From Paenibacillus sp. HWE-109 (GTDB taxonomy: Bacteria > Bacillota > Bacilli > Paenibacillales > NBRC-103111): a stretch of 64,000 nucleotides of DNA. The translations under genes and the position numbers were made by a program. Shown here one piece after another: positions 26,718 through 34,734 of the stretch. The notes below the pieces were generated by a model. It was not told the origin of the DNA. It saw only the letters and a program-made list of their open reading frames with translations, and searched no databases. How positions within the stretch are numbered: position 1 is the first letter of the stretch; each line of letters opens with the position of its first letter. The stretch covers positions 5,580,001 to 5,644,000 of the forward strand of contig NZ_CP091881.1 in the NCBI RefSeq assembly GCF_022163125.1, read 5' to 3'.

Positions 26718-29700
26718 TTAAAAGAAATTCCAACCTGGCAGCCAGCGGAGGAAAAAGGAATACGTGGATGGAATGATCATCCCTGATAAGATCGGATAGA
26801 ACAGAACGAACAACACAACGACCCCTGCTAAATAGCCATACACATATCTTCTTCTATGAAGCGGCCCTTCCTCCAAATACTGCTTAATATAGTAGGTTAA
26901 GATGAGCACTAGAAATGGCACCATCGCGAAGTAATGATAAATAAAAGTCAGCCTCGGCACCAGCATCCACGGCAAGTACTGGGAGCAGTAGCCGATAAGC
27001 AGCACGCGCAGCAATTTATCTTTCTTTTTGAACACGAGATAGAACGAATATAGAACCGCAATGAACCCTGGCCACCAGACAAGCGGATTACCGAAAGAAA
27101 CGATGCTCGACAGCATGCCTTGCGGCATCAGCTTGGCTTGATAATACCAGATAGGGCGAAGCATCAACGGCCATTCCCACCACGGTGACGAGAACGGATG
27201 TGTAGCGACTAAATCTTTGTGATACTTATACATATGTACCTGATAGGTGACGACATCCTTAAGGCCATGTCCTGGACCTGGAACCATCATGAATGGAATA
27301 TAGGACAGCGTATAAATGCCAAGCGGCACAATGACAAACATGAGTACACACCAAAGCAGTGTGAGCAGTGTATTCTTAACGAACCGTTGTTTGACTAGGG
27401 ACAATTGGCCTTTCTCCGCTTCTGTCCAAACCGGCTTTGAGCCATCGCGTTGCTCCTCGTGCACAGACTCCCCTTCATCCAAAAGGGCCCGTCGGGCAAA
27501 TCTATACTCCCCATAGCGTTCGAACAGGGAAATTAACAGCAACAAGGCAAGCCCTGCGCCGCCGTAGATGACAATCCACTTGGAAGCCGCTCCTATGCCG
27601 AAGAAAAGACCGGAAAGCCCCAAGGGAACTAGCGTTGTCCACAGCTTTTCCCTATAAAAACTTAGCGTCGTATAGCGATACATGAAATAGAACATCAGCA
27701 TGATGAAGAAGACGCCATACACATCAATCGTCGCGATACGCGTTTGCGCAAAATGCATAAAATCAAAGGAAAGCAAACAAGCTGCGATGAAGGCATACTC
27801 CGATCGGCCAAACATCCGCTTGGCGAATACATACATGATTGGAATCATGCCTACACCGAATAACGTGCCAATAATACGCCAACCGAACGGATTTAACCCG
27901 AACACATAGATCCCGATCGACATAAGAACTTTCCCGAGCGGCGGGTGTGTGCTTTCATAGGGCTCAATCTGGTGAAGGTGCTCATAGGCTGTACGAGCAT
28001 GATAAATCTCATCGAAATACGTGCCATTCATATACGTAGGCGTATAGGGTACCACGCTCGCTTCATCGAATAATTGCGCAGGTCTTCCTTCGTCAGCAGG
28101 ATTAACATCCTGCTCGGTAACACCTGCAATGTTGAGAATTTCTGAACTGCCATCTCCGAAGATACCAATTTCATGCAGATGGAGCGCGGCATTTTCCTGG
28201 GTATCTATCACCAGTTTAACGTATCTGGCATCTTTTTTGGGTTCTACCGTGTTCCAGGTGAAAACTTTGGTATGATCGGATTTGACCGACATTTGATCCT
28301 GCCACTGCATGCCATCATTGGAAAACCAGAAGGAGTAAGCCCCTTCACCGACACCTGCAAAGGTGTTGATCCTTGTGATGTTGTGTGCACTGCCCAGATC
28401 AACAATGACGGCTTCACCGACATTCGTTGGCTTCCAGAATGTCGTCGGAGCCTTATGCCCCCCTAAGTGAAACAAAGCAATAATTGTATAGATGACGACT
28501 AAAACTCCGAGATACAGCACATCTTTCTTGGTGAAAAATCGGCCCTTGGGGCTTCTTTCTATCCCATCTTCCTGAGGTTTAAAGATCGCCTTCCATCGTT
28601 CAGACGGTGTTGCCCGAGGCAAGGCTGCTGGAACTGGCTGCTGATCTTGCATCCGGTCCTTATTTCGTTCCTCCGCTTGTTGTTCTGGTTGTGAATCCAC
28701 GAAAAGCCTCCATCCCAATATACATGCATAGACAAACATAATAACATTGATAGCGGATATCGTCAGCATCAAAGAATCATATCGCGGGATGTGATAGTCC
28801 TTATGAAAACTACGCTGCAGTACATCCGCAATATTAATAAAATGCGTGAGGCTAAAACCGATAAACAGACCGAGTATTCGACGATCTTTGATGTAAATGA
28901 AACTGGTTAACGCCAGCAGCAAGCCATAGTGCAAATAGCGTTCGTGCATTTTGGTCATACACATGAAAACCGCTGTAATAAACAAGAAAGCAACGTAGAG
29001 CAAAGCGCCTGGCCTGCCTTTGCTGCGTATGTACAAATAGCATGTATACACCAGCGCCAACGGCATAAGCACCCATCCTAGCCACTGGTAGGGAATATGT
29101 AGAAATGTACTTTTCATATCGATAAAATTGCCGCCTAACAAGGCCATGAGATTAAACGCATTCAAAGAGGCATAAGGGTAAGAAGCCAGTGTACCTGAAT
29201 AAAGTTCTATCAACCAGCCGTAACCCCGGCCAACGGCAAAAGGGAGCGAGATAACAACTATTGTCGTCAAACCGCTCAGAATGCTCAACACAGCAACCAT
29301 CCAGTTGCGTTTGCGCACCACATCAATCAATAAAAAAATACCAAAGAGCAGCGCCTGGGGTTTAAGAAGCAGAGCAAGTGCTATACAAACTGAAGCTTGC
29401 GGAAGTTTCCCCCGCTGCTGCAGCAAGAAGGTCGCTACGATAAACAACATAAAAAACGAGTCGACCTGCCCCCATATGGCGGAATTCGACCAAATCGCCG
29501 GATTGAAAGCAAACAACGCGGCAATGCCCAGTGCTTGCAACCATGCCCGCGCACCACGGCGCCAACTAATGGTCAAATGAAATAACAGATAGACTGTTAC
29601 AACATCAGCTATCATCGCTGGAAGCTTGAGAATTATTAGAGACTGCCCGCTCTCCCAAGGAATGGAAAGCTTATGGTGCAGGAATCCCACGACGTACAGC

Positions 29701-29936
29701 ACATACATGTAGCCAGGTGGATAGTCCAAGAAGTAGTCTTTCGCATTCGTATACAATCCAGACAGTCCTACCGTATAAGCACGGTCAGCCCAAGCCATGA
29801 ATGTACGTACATCCGTATCATAACCAACCCATACAGGTGCTAAGTACAGTCTTAGTACTAGTGCTGTCAAAAGCAGTAAACCCAAAAGTAAGTACTTATT
29901 GGGGGCACCCCCCGCTTGCTTAAACCAGCTTGCCAT
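26718..29936 (-). CDS. Large GT-C glycosyltransferase fused to a PMT-type mannosyltransferase
   Basis: A membrane protein of about 1072 residues made of three parts. The first (about 10-425) is a multi-span GT-C-like unit with an early YDTDVRTFMAWADRAY loop, where Asp residues are expected to be catalytic. The second (about 485-615) is a discoidin-like beta-sandwich (AVIVDLGSAHNITRINTF, RYVKLVIDTQENAALHLHEI). The third (about 630-1072) resembles the GT39 protein O-mannosyltransferase family (TYFDEIYHARTAYEHL and ESTHPPLGKVLMSIG). It probably moves sugar from a lipid carrier to an envelope acceptor. The ATG at 29936 follows AAGGAG. Confidence 0.85.
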   Translation of the reverse strand: MASWFKQAGGAPNKYLLLGLLLLTALVLRLYLAPVWVGYDTDVRTFMAWADRAYTVGLSGLYTNAKDYFLDYPPGYMYVLYVVGFLHHKLSIPWESGQSLIILKLPAMIADVVTVYLLFHLTISWRRGARAWLQALGIAALFAFNPAIWSNSAIWGQVDSFFMLFIVATFLLQQRGKLPQASVCIALALLLKPQALLFGIFLLIDVVRKRNWMVAVLSILSGLTTIVVISLPFAVGRGYGWLIELYSGTLASYPYASLNAFNLMALLGGNFIDMKSTFLHIPYQWLGWVLMPLALVYTCYLYIRSKGRPGALLYVAFLFITAVFMCMTKMHERYLHYGLLLALTSFIYIKDRRILGLFIGFSLTHFINIADVLQRSFHKDYHIPRYDSLMLTISAINVIMFVYACILGWRLFVDSQPEQQAEERNKDRMQDQQPVPAALPRATPSERWKAIFKPQEDGIERSPKGRFFTKKDVLYLGVLVVIYTIIALFHLGGHKAPTTFWKPTNVGEAVIVDLGSAHNITRINTFAGVGEGAYSFWFSNDGMQWQDQMSVKSDHTKVFTWNTVEPKKDARYVKLVIDTQENAALHLHEIGIFGDGSSEILNIAGVTEQDVNPADEGRPAQLFDEASVVPYTPTYMNGTYFDEIYHARTAYEHLHQIEPYESTHPPLGKVLMSIGIYVFGLNPFGWRIIGTLFGVGMIPIMYVFAKRMFGRSEYAFIAACLLSFDFMHFAQTRIATIDVYGVFFIMLMFYFMYRYTTLSFYREKLWTTLVPLGLSGLFFGIGAASKWIVIYGGAGLALLLLISLFERYGEYRFARRALLDEGESVHEEQRDGSKPVWTEAEKGQLSLVKQRFVKNTLLTLLWCVLMFVIVPLGIYTLSYIPFMMVPGPGHGLKDVVTYQVHMYKYHKDLVATHPFSSPWWEWPLMLRPIWYYQAKLMPQGMLSSIVSFGNPLVWWPGFIAVLYSFYLVFKKKDKLLRVLLIGYCSQYLPWMLVPRLTFIYHYFAMVPFLVLILTYYIKQYLEEGPLHRRRYVYGYLAGVVVLFVLFYPILSGMIIPSTYSFFLRWLPGWNFF

Positions 29937-29996
29937 GTGACCTCTCCTTAGAAATAGACTACTACCATTATACCTGTCCACTCTCTTGCAGAAAAG

Positions 29997-30029
29997 GAAA
30001 AAAGCACCGACCCGGGAGGTCAGTGCTTT
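29997..30029 (-). terminator. Intrinsic terminator of the 75-aa gene
   Basis: Minus-strand AAGCACTGACC / GGTCGGTGCTT followed by TTTTTCC. The last codons and stop of the gene at 30020 lie in its left arm. Confidence 0.9.
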
Positions 30030-30247
30030 GGCTCAAGCTTTTCGATGCGTTCGCATATTTCATGCAGCCAATCATAGTCTTCCGTCAAGGATGCACAAAG
30101 TGATAAATTTTCCAATTTCAATCGGTTCCATACATAACTTGCGTTAGCCTCCATACACAGCAGCAGCTCATCCTGCTCTGCTCGTGTCAGCTCGCGCGCT
30201 CTGCGTAATGTCCATAACTCCGCCATACGTTGATGAACAGCCAACAT
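30020..30247 (-). CDS. Small protein of unknown function (75 aa)
   Basis: A 75-residue, mostly helical soluble protein with many Leu, Glu and Arg (ELWTLRRARELTRAEQDELLL) and a C-terminal LHEICERIEKLEPKH. No metal motif or signal peptide. ATG follows AGGAGG at a rather long 11 nt. The stop lies in a terminator, so it is a single-gene unit or the first gene before the mannosyltransferase with termination between them. Family not recognised. Confidence 0.65.
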   Translation of the reverse strand: MLAVHQRMAELWTLRRARELTRAEQDELLLCMEANASYVWNRLKLENLSLCASLTEDYDWLHEICERIEKLEPKH

Positions 30248-30343
30248 AGTTCGGGTGCCCTCCTGCTTGTTAAGTAGCTAACATTATGCAGTATGGTCAA
30301 AGAAAGGACGAATGAAACAGGGGGGTTTGACTTTCTAATTTAA

Positions 30344-30398
30344 TTACAGTAAACTGTGTGTATTACAGTTAAGTGTAACTAATACAGTAATGTGTAAC
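30344..30398. promoter_or_regulatory. Three 19-bp-spaced repeats, probable MerR operator array
   Basis: TTACAGTAAACTGTGTG, TTACAGTTAAGTGTAAC and ATACAGTAATGTGTAAC start exactly 19 bp apart just before the merR-like gene. The middle copy is a palindrome (TTACA-6-TGTAA). They probably bind the MerR-like protein encoded directly downstream. Confidence 0.6.
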
Positions 30399-30410
30399 GG
30401 AGTTGATTTT

Positions 30411-30827
30411 ATGGATACTTTTACGGCACAGCAACTAGCGGATATTCTTCAAAAAGATGATTCTCGCATGAATTTAAGAACAGTCAGATATTATACACAA
30501 ATTGGCATGGTGCCACCATTAGAGTTAGTCGGTAACAAAAGAATGTATACCGATCTACACCTTCATTATTTTCGCTCTATACTCACTTTAACAAAAACAG
30601 GTGAAACTCTTGCAGCGATTCAAGAAAAATTAAAATTGCTCTCACATGCTGAAATTGAAAAAATAGGTCAACAGCTGCACCTCTATGAATCAAGCCGTGT
30701 TCTTGAAAATGAGACACATAGAATTAACGAGGATATCCTTATTACCATAAGTCCCCGGATTTCGGCTGAATTAAAACAACGAGTCATCGATTCTATTTCT
30801 CAAGTGCTAAGGAGTGAGGATCAGTAA
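30411..30827 (+). CDS. MerR-family transcriptional regulator
   Basis: A 138-residue regulator: N-terminal winged helix (about 3-70) with MNLRTVRYYTQIGMVPP and KRMYTDLHLHYFRSI, then a helical region suited to dimerisation. It lacks the clustered cysteines of metal-sensing MerR proteins. The ATG at 30411 follows GGAG; the frame extends seven codons further. Its stop overlaps the next ATG by one base (TAATG). Autoregulation through the three upstream repeats is likely. It is the first gene of a three-gene cassette with a ClpP paralogue. Confidence 0.85.
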   Translation: MDTFTAQQLADILQKDDSRMNLRTVRYYTQIGMVPPLELVGNKRMYTDLHLHYFRSILTLTKTGETLAAIQEKLKLLSHAEIEKIGQQLHLYESSRVLENETHRINEDILITISPRISAELKQRVIDSISQVLRSEDQ

Positions 30828-31345
30828 TGCTTGATATCCAATTAGCCAAACCAGTGATGGAAAACGAAGAAGGGATGAACCATTTGTGGGTTCAATTTTC
30901 CCTTACTGACTTTCTGAAAACCAAGCAAGCTGAAATAAGTATTCAACTCCCTGATGGTCTTTATCGTTCACCTAATCTAAACGGGTACAAAGAAAATATG
31001 TCTAATCAAATTCTAATCAACCTAGAACGAGATAAGGATGTGCTTATTGAAATCTACACACATTCCGCCATCAACATTGAAGAAGCCGCAATCACCGTAG
31101 AGCTCCGCTACACAAACTGCTTGAATAATATAAAAGAGATCCTTCAAAGCATTCCTATCCATTTCGTCCATGAAGATGAATCTGAACATTTGACCGTAAA
31201 TGAGCAAGTAATCAGTCGGTTAAAAGAATTATTATCCCCCATTCCACAAGATAAAGTTGAATTCCTAAGTGTTCAATCGAAGATAATGGAGATACGCAAT
31301 AATGAGTATTCCTATCTTGAAAAGAAGTACCGCGTAGACTGCTAA
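30827..31345 (+). CDS. Unknown beta-rich protein in the MerR-ClpP cassette
   Basis: A 172-residue soluble protein I do not recognise. Residues about 20-125 alternate hydrophobic and polar positions like a beta-sandwich (LWVQFSLTDF, AEISIQLPDGLYRS, VLIEIYTHSAINIEEAAIT, KEILQSIPIHFV). The C-terminal third looks helical. Not secreted. Translation is coupled to the MerR gene by a one-base overlap, and the ClpP-like gene follows 15 nt later. It could be an adaptor, substrate or antagonist of that protease, but this is only inferred from position. Confidence 0.7.
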   Translation: MLDIQLAKPVMENEEGMNHLWVQFSLTDFLKTKQAEISIQLPDGLYRSPNLNGYKENMSNQILINLERDKDVLIEIYTHSAINIEEAAITVELRYTNCLNNIKEILQSIPIHFVHEDESEHLTVNEQVISRLKELLSPIPQDKVEFLSVQSKIMEIRNNEYSYLEKKYRVDC

Positions 31346-31360
31346 TTAGGAGGGATAACT

Positions 31361-31948
31361 ATCCTACATCAAATACCATATGTGGTTGAACAATCCACAA
31401 GAGGCGAGCGTTCTTATGATATTTATTCCAGGCTGTTGCAAGATCGGATCATTTTTTTAACTGGAGAAATAAACGATGAAACAGCAAACATGGTTATTGC
31501 CCAGCTTTTATTTCTAGATGCATCTGACACCGAAAAAGATATTAGTTTATATATTAATTCGCATGGTGGTTCCATAACAGCCGGTTTGGGAATCTACGAT
31601 ACAATGCAATTTATCAAAGCCGATGTCTCAACCTTATGTGTAGGCATAGCAGCTTCCATGGGTGCTTTTTTATTAGCCAGTGGCGCAAAAGGAAAACGCT
31701 TTTCTCTGCCTAATAGTGAAATCATGATTCATCAGCCACTTGGTGGAGCGCGAGGCCAAGCATCAGACATAGAAATAAGCGCTAAACGCATCTTACGATT
31801 AAGAAACCAAATCAACCAAATACTAGCTCTACAAACCAAACAAGCCGTTGAGCAAGTTGAGTTGGACACAAACAGAGATCGATTCATGGAACCGATCGAA
31901 GCCAAAAATTATGGATTGATTGATGAAATCATCCATAAAGCCAAATAA
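31361..31948 (+). CDS. ClpP-family serine protease paralogue
   Basis: Proteolytic subunit of a Clp-type machine. The catalytic Ser (in IAASMGAFLL), His (in IMIHQPLGG) and Asp (in LDTNRDRF) are all present, as is YINSHGGSITAGLGIYDTM. The first GTG (31382) would lose the N-terminal loop that ClpP uses to contact its ATPase and lies 27 nt after the AGGAGGG site. Reading from ATC at 31361, 6 nt after that site, gives 195 residues, normal for ClpP, and a canonical IPYVVEQSTRGER. Start-codon choice is therefore unusual. As part of a MerR-controlled cassette it is probably an accessory, not the housekeeping, ClpP. Confidence 0.87.
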   Translation: MLHQIPYVVEQSTRGERSYDIYSRLLQDRIIFLTGEINDETANMVIAQLLFLDASDTEKDISLYINSHGGSITAGLGIYDTMQFIKADVSTLCVGIAASMGAFLLASGAKGKRFSLPNSEIMIHQPLGGARGQASDIEISAKRILRLRNQINQILALQTKQAVEQVELDTNRDRFMEPIEAKNYGLIDEIIHKAK

Positions 31949-32268
31949 TCTAACCAGGCAAGAAGCTTTCGAAAGCGTAATCCTCTCAAAATAGACCGGG
32001 ATTCAGAGAGCGAGCGGGATATCTAGCGGCGCTTCTAACGAACCGCATCATACTTATAGACGCGAAATTGGCTGCTTTGCGGAACTAACGAACTGCAGCC
32101 GCTTTATGCTGTAGTTTTCAGCTGGAATGGTCATCTTTTTCCTGCAATAACGCTTCTGGAATTCGTTATATTTTCAAATGAGCTCATTTTGACCGAATAA
32201 GAGGTATGGAGTTCGTAAGGTAAGGGACACACGCAGTGAATGAAGGAAAATACTGCAGCTTGAAAAAC
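31949..32268. other. Gene-free spacer with degenerate repeats
   Basis: No gene seen. Short related words recur (CTTCTAACGAACCGC, GGAACTAACGAACTGC, GCTTCTGGAATTCG), and TCAAATGAGCTCATTTTGA at about 32175-32193 is a near palindrome. Confidence 0.4.
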
Positions 32269-32312
32269 GGGGGCTGTCGCAAAAAGTCTAACGACCTTTT
32301 GCGACAGCCCCC
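32269..32312 (-). terminator. Terminator of the DGQHR operon
   Basis: A perfect 16-bp stem, GGGGGCTGTCGCAAAA / TTTTGCGACAGCCCCC, 14 nt after the second DGQHR gene. The T-run within the stem is the only T-rich part. Confidence 0.8.
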
Positions 32313-32325
32313 GCTGCATTCCTTA

Positions 32326-33504
32326 TTAAGCTGTCGTAACTTCATCCTCGGAAGCACTATCCGAATCCGTGCCCTCTAAGAAGAATTGCACCAGCTTTAC
32401 ATGCTTTTTCAGTGATTTTTCGTGAATCAGATTAATTTTCCCGTTATCCAGAGCGCCGAAGACATAGATCAGTTCCTCATTGTCATGGGACCAATCGAAG
32501 CCGTCGAGAATTTGCAGGCAGGAAGTCCACTCATCGTTGTACTGTCCATTCGGGAATAAGAACCGATTGGCATACAGCGCAATGCTTTCCTGAATGACCC
32601 GATTCGCAGAGGTATATTGGGCTAAGCCCGGTTGTTCCGGCATCATTGGCAAGATCGTGTTGAAGAATTGGTGCAGAATTTCAACATAAGTTGAAGGATC
32701 TTGGCGAATTTTACGTTGCAGTTCGTATGACGGCTGCATTCTGCCCGAGAACAGCATCGTCGCGGTAGCATAGAGCCAGCTGAAGCACGTAAAGTTACGG
32801 TTGAAGGATGTCAGATTGCTGCGTCGCTCAACGCCAACAGCTTTCAAATAAACATTGTGATCGACAACCTGTTGAATCACCAGATTCAACGGATCAATAG
32901 AATCAAAGGAATGTCCAAGCTCCTTGCTGACCAGTTGAACTTTGGAATTGATGTCGCCGAAGAGCTGCTGTTCTTCTTCCTCGGTCAAACCAATATAGAT
33001 CTGCACAGCAAGCTGTGTTTCCATCAGATCCAGACGTCTGCCTTCGAGTTGATTAATCGTTCCTTCGGTTTCATCCACTTCTTGCTTCACTTCGGCATCC
33101 TGCGGGAATTTGCGCTGCTTGATTTTGAGCAGAACCAGTTTTTTCTCGTAACGTCGAACTTCTTTCTGCATTTGATCATTCACATAGCCGAGCGCCAGAA
33201 TTCGGTGCTGTCCGTCCAGGATAGAAAGCTTGGAGCCATGTCGCAAAAGGAATTCCTTCTCCCCTTTGGACAATTGGTTCACTTCACGCAGTGAAAGGGT
33301 CACGGGCCCGAAAAAAACATGATCCAACTCCCGTTCTTGGAGATAGGTAGAAATTTTACGTCTTTGCATATTGCTTAATTTCCGCTGTACCATCGGATCA
33401 ATCATCGTATAGTTCAACAAATCCTGGACGCGCAAAGCTACGGTTGAAAGTCCGAACTTATCGCAAAAAGGATGTATGGTCATCTTCAGGCGTAATCCTT
33501 CCAT
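32326..33504 (-). CDS. DGQHR-domain protein (DndB-like), second of a pair
   Basis: A 392-residue soluble protein with the signature LDGQHRILAL at about 95-104, which defines the DGQHR family including DndB, the regulator of DNA phosphorothioation. A charged helical insert (about 110-165) is followed by QIYIGLTEEEEQQLFGDINSK, matching the DndB-like conserved part. The C-terminus is acidic (DSDSASEDEVTT). It overlaps the stop of the first DGQHR gene by one base (TAATG). No dndA, C, D or E lies in the window, so a phosphorothioation role cannot be assumed. Confidence 0.8.
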   Translation of the reverse strand: MEGLRLKMTIHPFCDKFGLSTVALRVQDLLNYTMIDPMVQRKLSNMQRRKISTYLQERELDHVFFGPVTLSLREVNQLSKGEKEFLLRHGSKLSILDGQHRILALGYVNDQMQKEVRRYEKKLVLLKIKQRKFPQDAEVKQEVDETEGTINQLEGRRLDLMETQLAVQIYIGLTEEEEQQLFGDINSKVQLVSKELGHSFDSIDPLNLVIQQVVDHNVYLKAVGVERRSNLTSFNRNFTCFSWLYATATMLFSGRMQPSYELQRKIRQDPSTYVEILHQFFNTILPMMPEQPGLAQYTSANRVIQESIALYANRFLFPNGQYNDEWTSCLQILDGFDWSHDNEELIYVFGALDNGKINLIHEKSLKKHVKLVQFFLEGTDSDSASEDEVTTA

Positions 33505-34640
33505 TAGCTCACGTCCTCCTTGTCACTGATCAGAAATGCATTCTGCTCTTGATAAAAGTTTTTGATAAAGTTATAGGCCTTCATAATGCGCGTACGTCTT
33601 GGCAAACGATCTTTCTCGTCGCCGGCATAAATGCCGTTCCAATTCACATGAGGCAGAATTTTCAGCGCATGCTCAAGCGCATATCGATTGAATTTACCAG
33701 GTTTGGTAGCTTCTTCGTGAATAAATAACGCTAAGGCAATCTGGATATTTTCGGACCATACCGCTTCACCCTTGGTTGGTTCCGGCAGGTAGTTCAGCAA
33801 GCCATTGAAATAAGTTCCACCTAGTGAAACTAGATCTTGCAGTTCTTTCTCTTCATATTGATAGCCGTTATTCCGGGCTGCTGATTTCATTCTGCCTTCG
33901 AACAGGGCAACCAAGATTTCAATTAACAAATGATACGAGAATAGGTACTCAGGTGATTTGCCTCTTTCCGAGAACATATCTACGGTCAGTTTCTGCATAG
34001 CTGGTGCTTTGGCAGCTAGTTCTGTAGCTGCAACATGATAAAATCTACGTTGATCACGCAGTACAGCCAGGTTACCGCCGAGTTTGCGCGGCAATTTATT
34101 AATATCAGAGAATAATTGGCGCTCTTGTCGTGCATTAATGTCCAGATAGGTCATCGTCGAAATAGGGAATGCATACAGTCTGCGCAATTTCTCCGTAATT
34201 TCTTCCATTTTGTCGTATTCGCGACGGTCTTTGGCACGTGCCATTTGGCTCTGCAGCGTTTCCATAATGCGTTGGAAAGCAGCTAAGCGATGCTGGCCAT
34301 CTACCACATAAAGCTTCTCAATCGGCTGCAAGCGCAGGGCTTGTTGATCATCATCATAATGACCGGCGCCTCTGGCCGAAAATATAATACCTGGGAAATA
34401 GATAGGTTGACGATCTTCCAAATACAAGTTTACATAGTCGATCAGTTTCGAAAGATTTCGAGGAATAATCGCACGCTGCACCTCTAAATCCACTTCATAA
34501 ATCGAAAATAGTTTACTCATAGGCAAGGTAGCTGCAATTGTTGCTTGCCCAAACGTCTGTCCCAACACACCAGGAATTTCAACGAAGGACGAAGGCTTCT
34601 GTTCAGCTAATAGCTCAGATAAAGACGAAATAACATCCAT
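33504..34640 (-). CDS. DGQHR-domain protein (DndB-like), first of a pair
   Basis: A 378-residue soluble protein with VDGQHRLAAF at about 112-121, then a helical insert (QMARAKDRREYDKMEEITEK) and the paired motif TYLDINARQERQLFSDINK. It is a distant paralogue of the protein at 32326 with the same motif order but diverged ends. ATG is 7 nt after AAAGGGG. The two genes form a short operon, suggesting a heteromeric complex. A role in nucleic-acid modification, repair or defence is possible from the family, but nothing here shows which. Confidence 0.8.
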   Translation of the reverse strand: MDVISSLSELLAEQKPSSFVEIPGVLGQTFGQATIAATLPMSKLFSIYEVDLEVQRAIIPRNLSKLIDYVNLYLEDRQPIYFPGIIFSARGAGHYDDDQQALRLQPIEKLYVVDGQHRLAAFQRIMETLQSQMARAKDRREYDKMEEITEKLRRLYAFPISTMTYLDINARQERQLFSDINKLPRKLGGNLAVLRDQRRFYHVAATELAAKAPAMQKLTVDMFSERGKSPEYLFSYHLLIEILVALFEGRMKSAARNNGYQYEEKELQDLVSLGGTYFNGLLNYLPEPTKGEAVWSENIQIALALFIHEEATKPGKFNRYALEHALKILPHVNWNGIYAGDEKDRLPRRTRIMKAYNFIKNFYQEQNAFLISDKEDVS

Positions 34641-34734
34641 ATAGGTACCCCTTTCAAGTTGTCAAATTTCTAATTTTCACAGAAATGATTCACTATGTCT
34701 CTCATTCTCCTATTTTTACCAAAATCTCTAATTT

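Noticed and set aside
32326..34640. A complete Dnd phosphorothioation or restriction locus
   Set aside because: Only DGQHR proteins are present; no cysteine desulfurase, PAPS-reductase-like DndC, or DndD/E genes are near.
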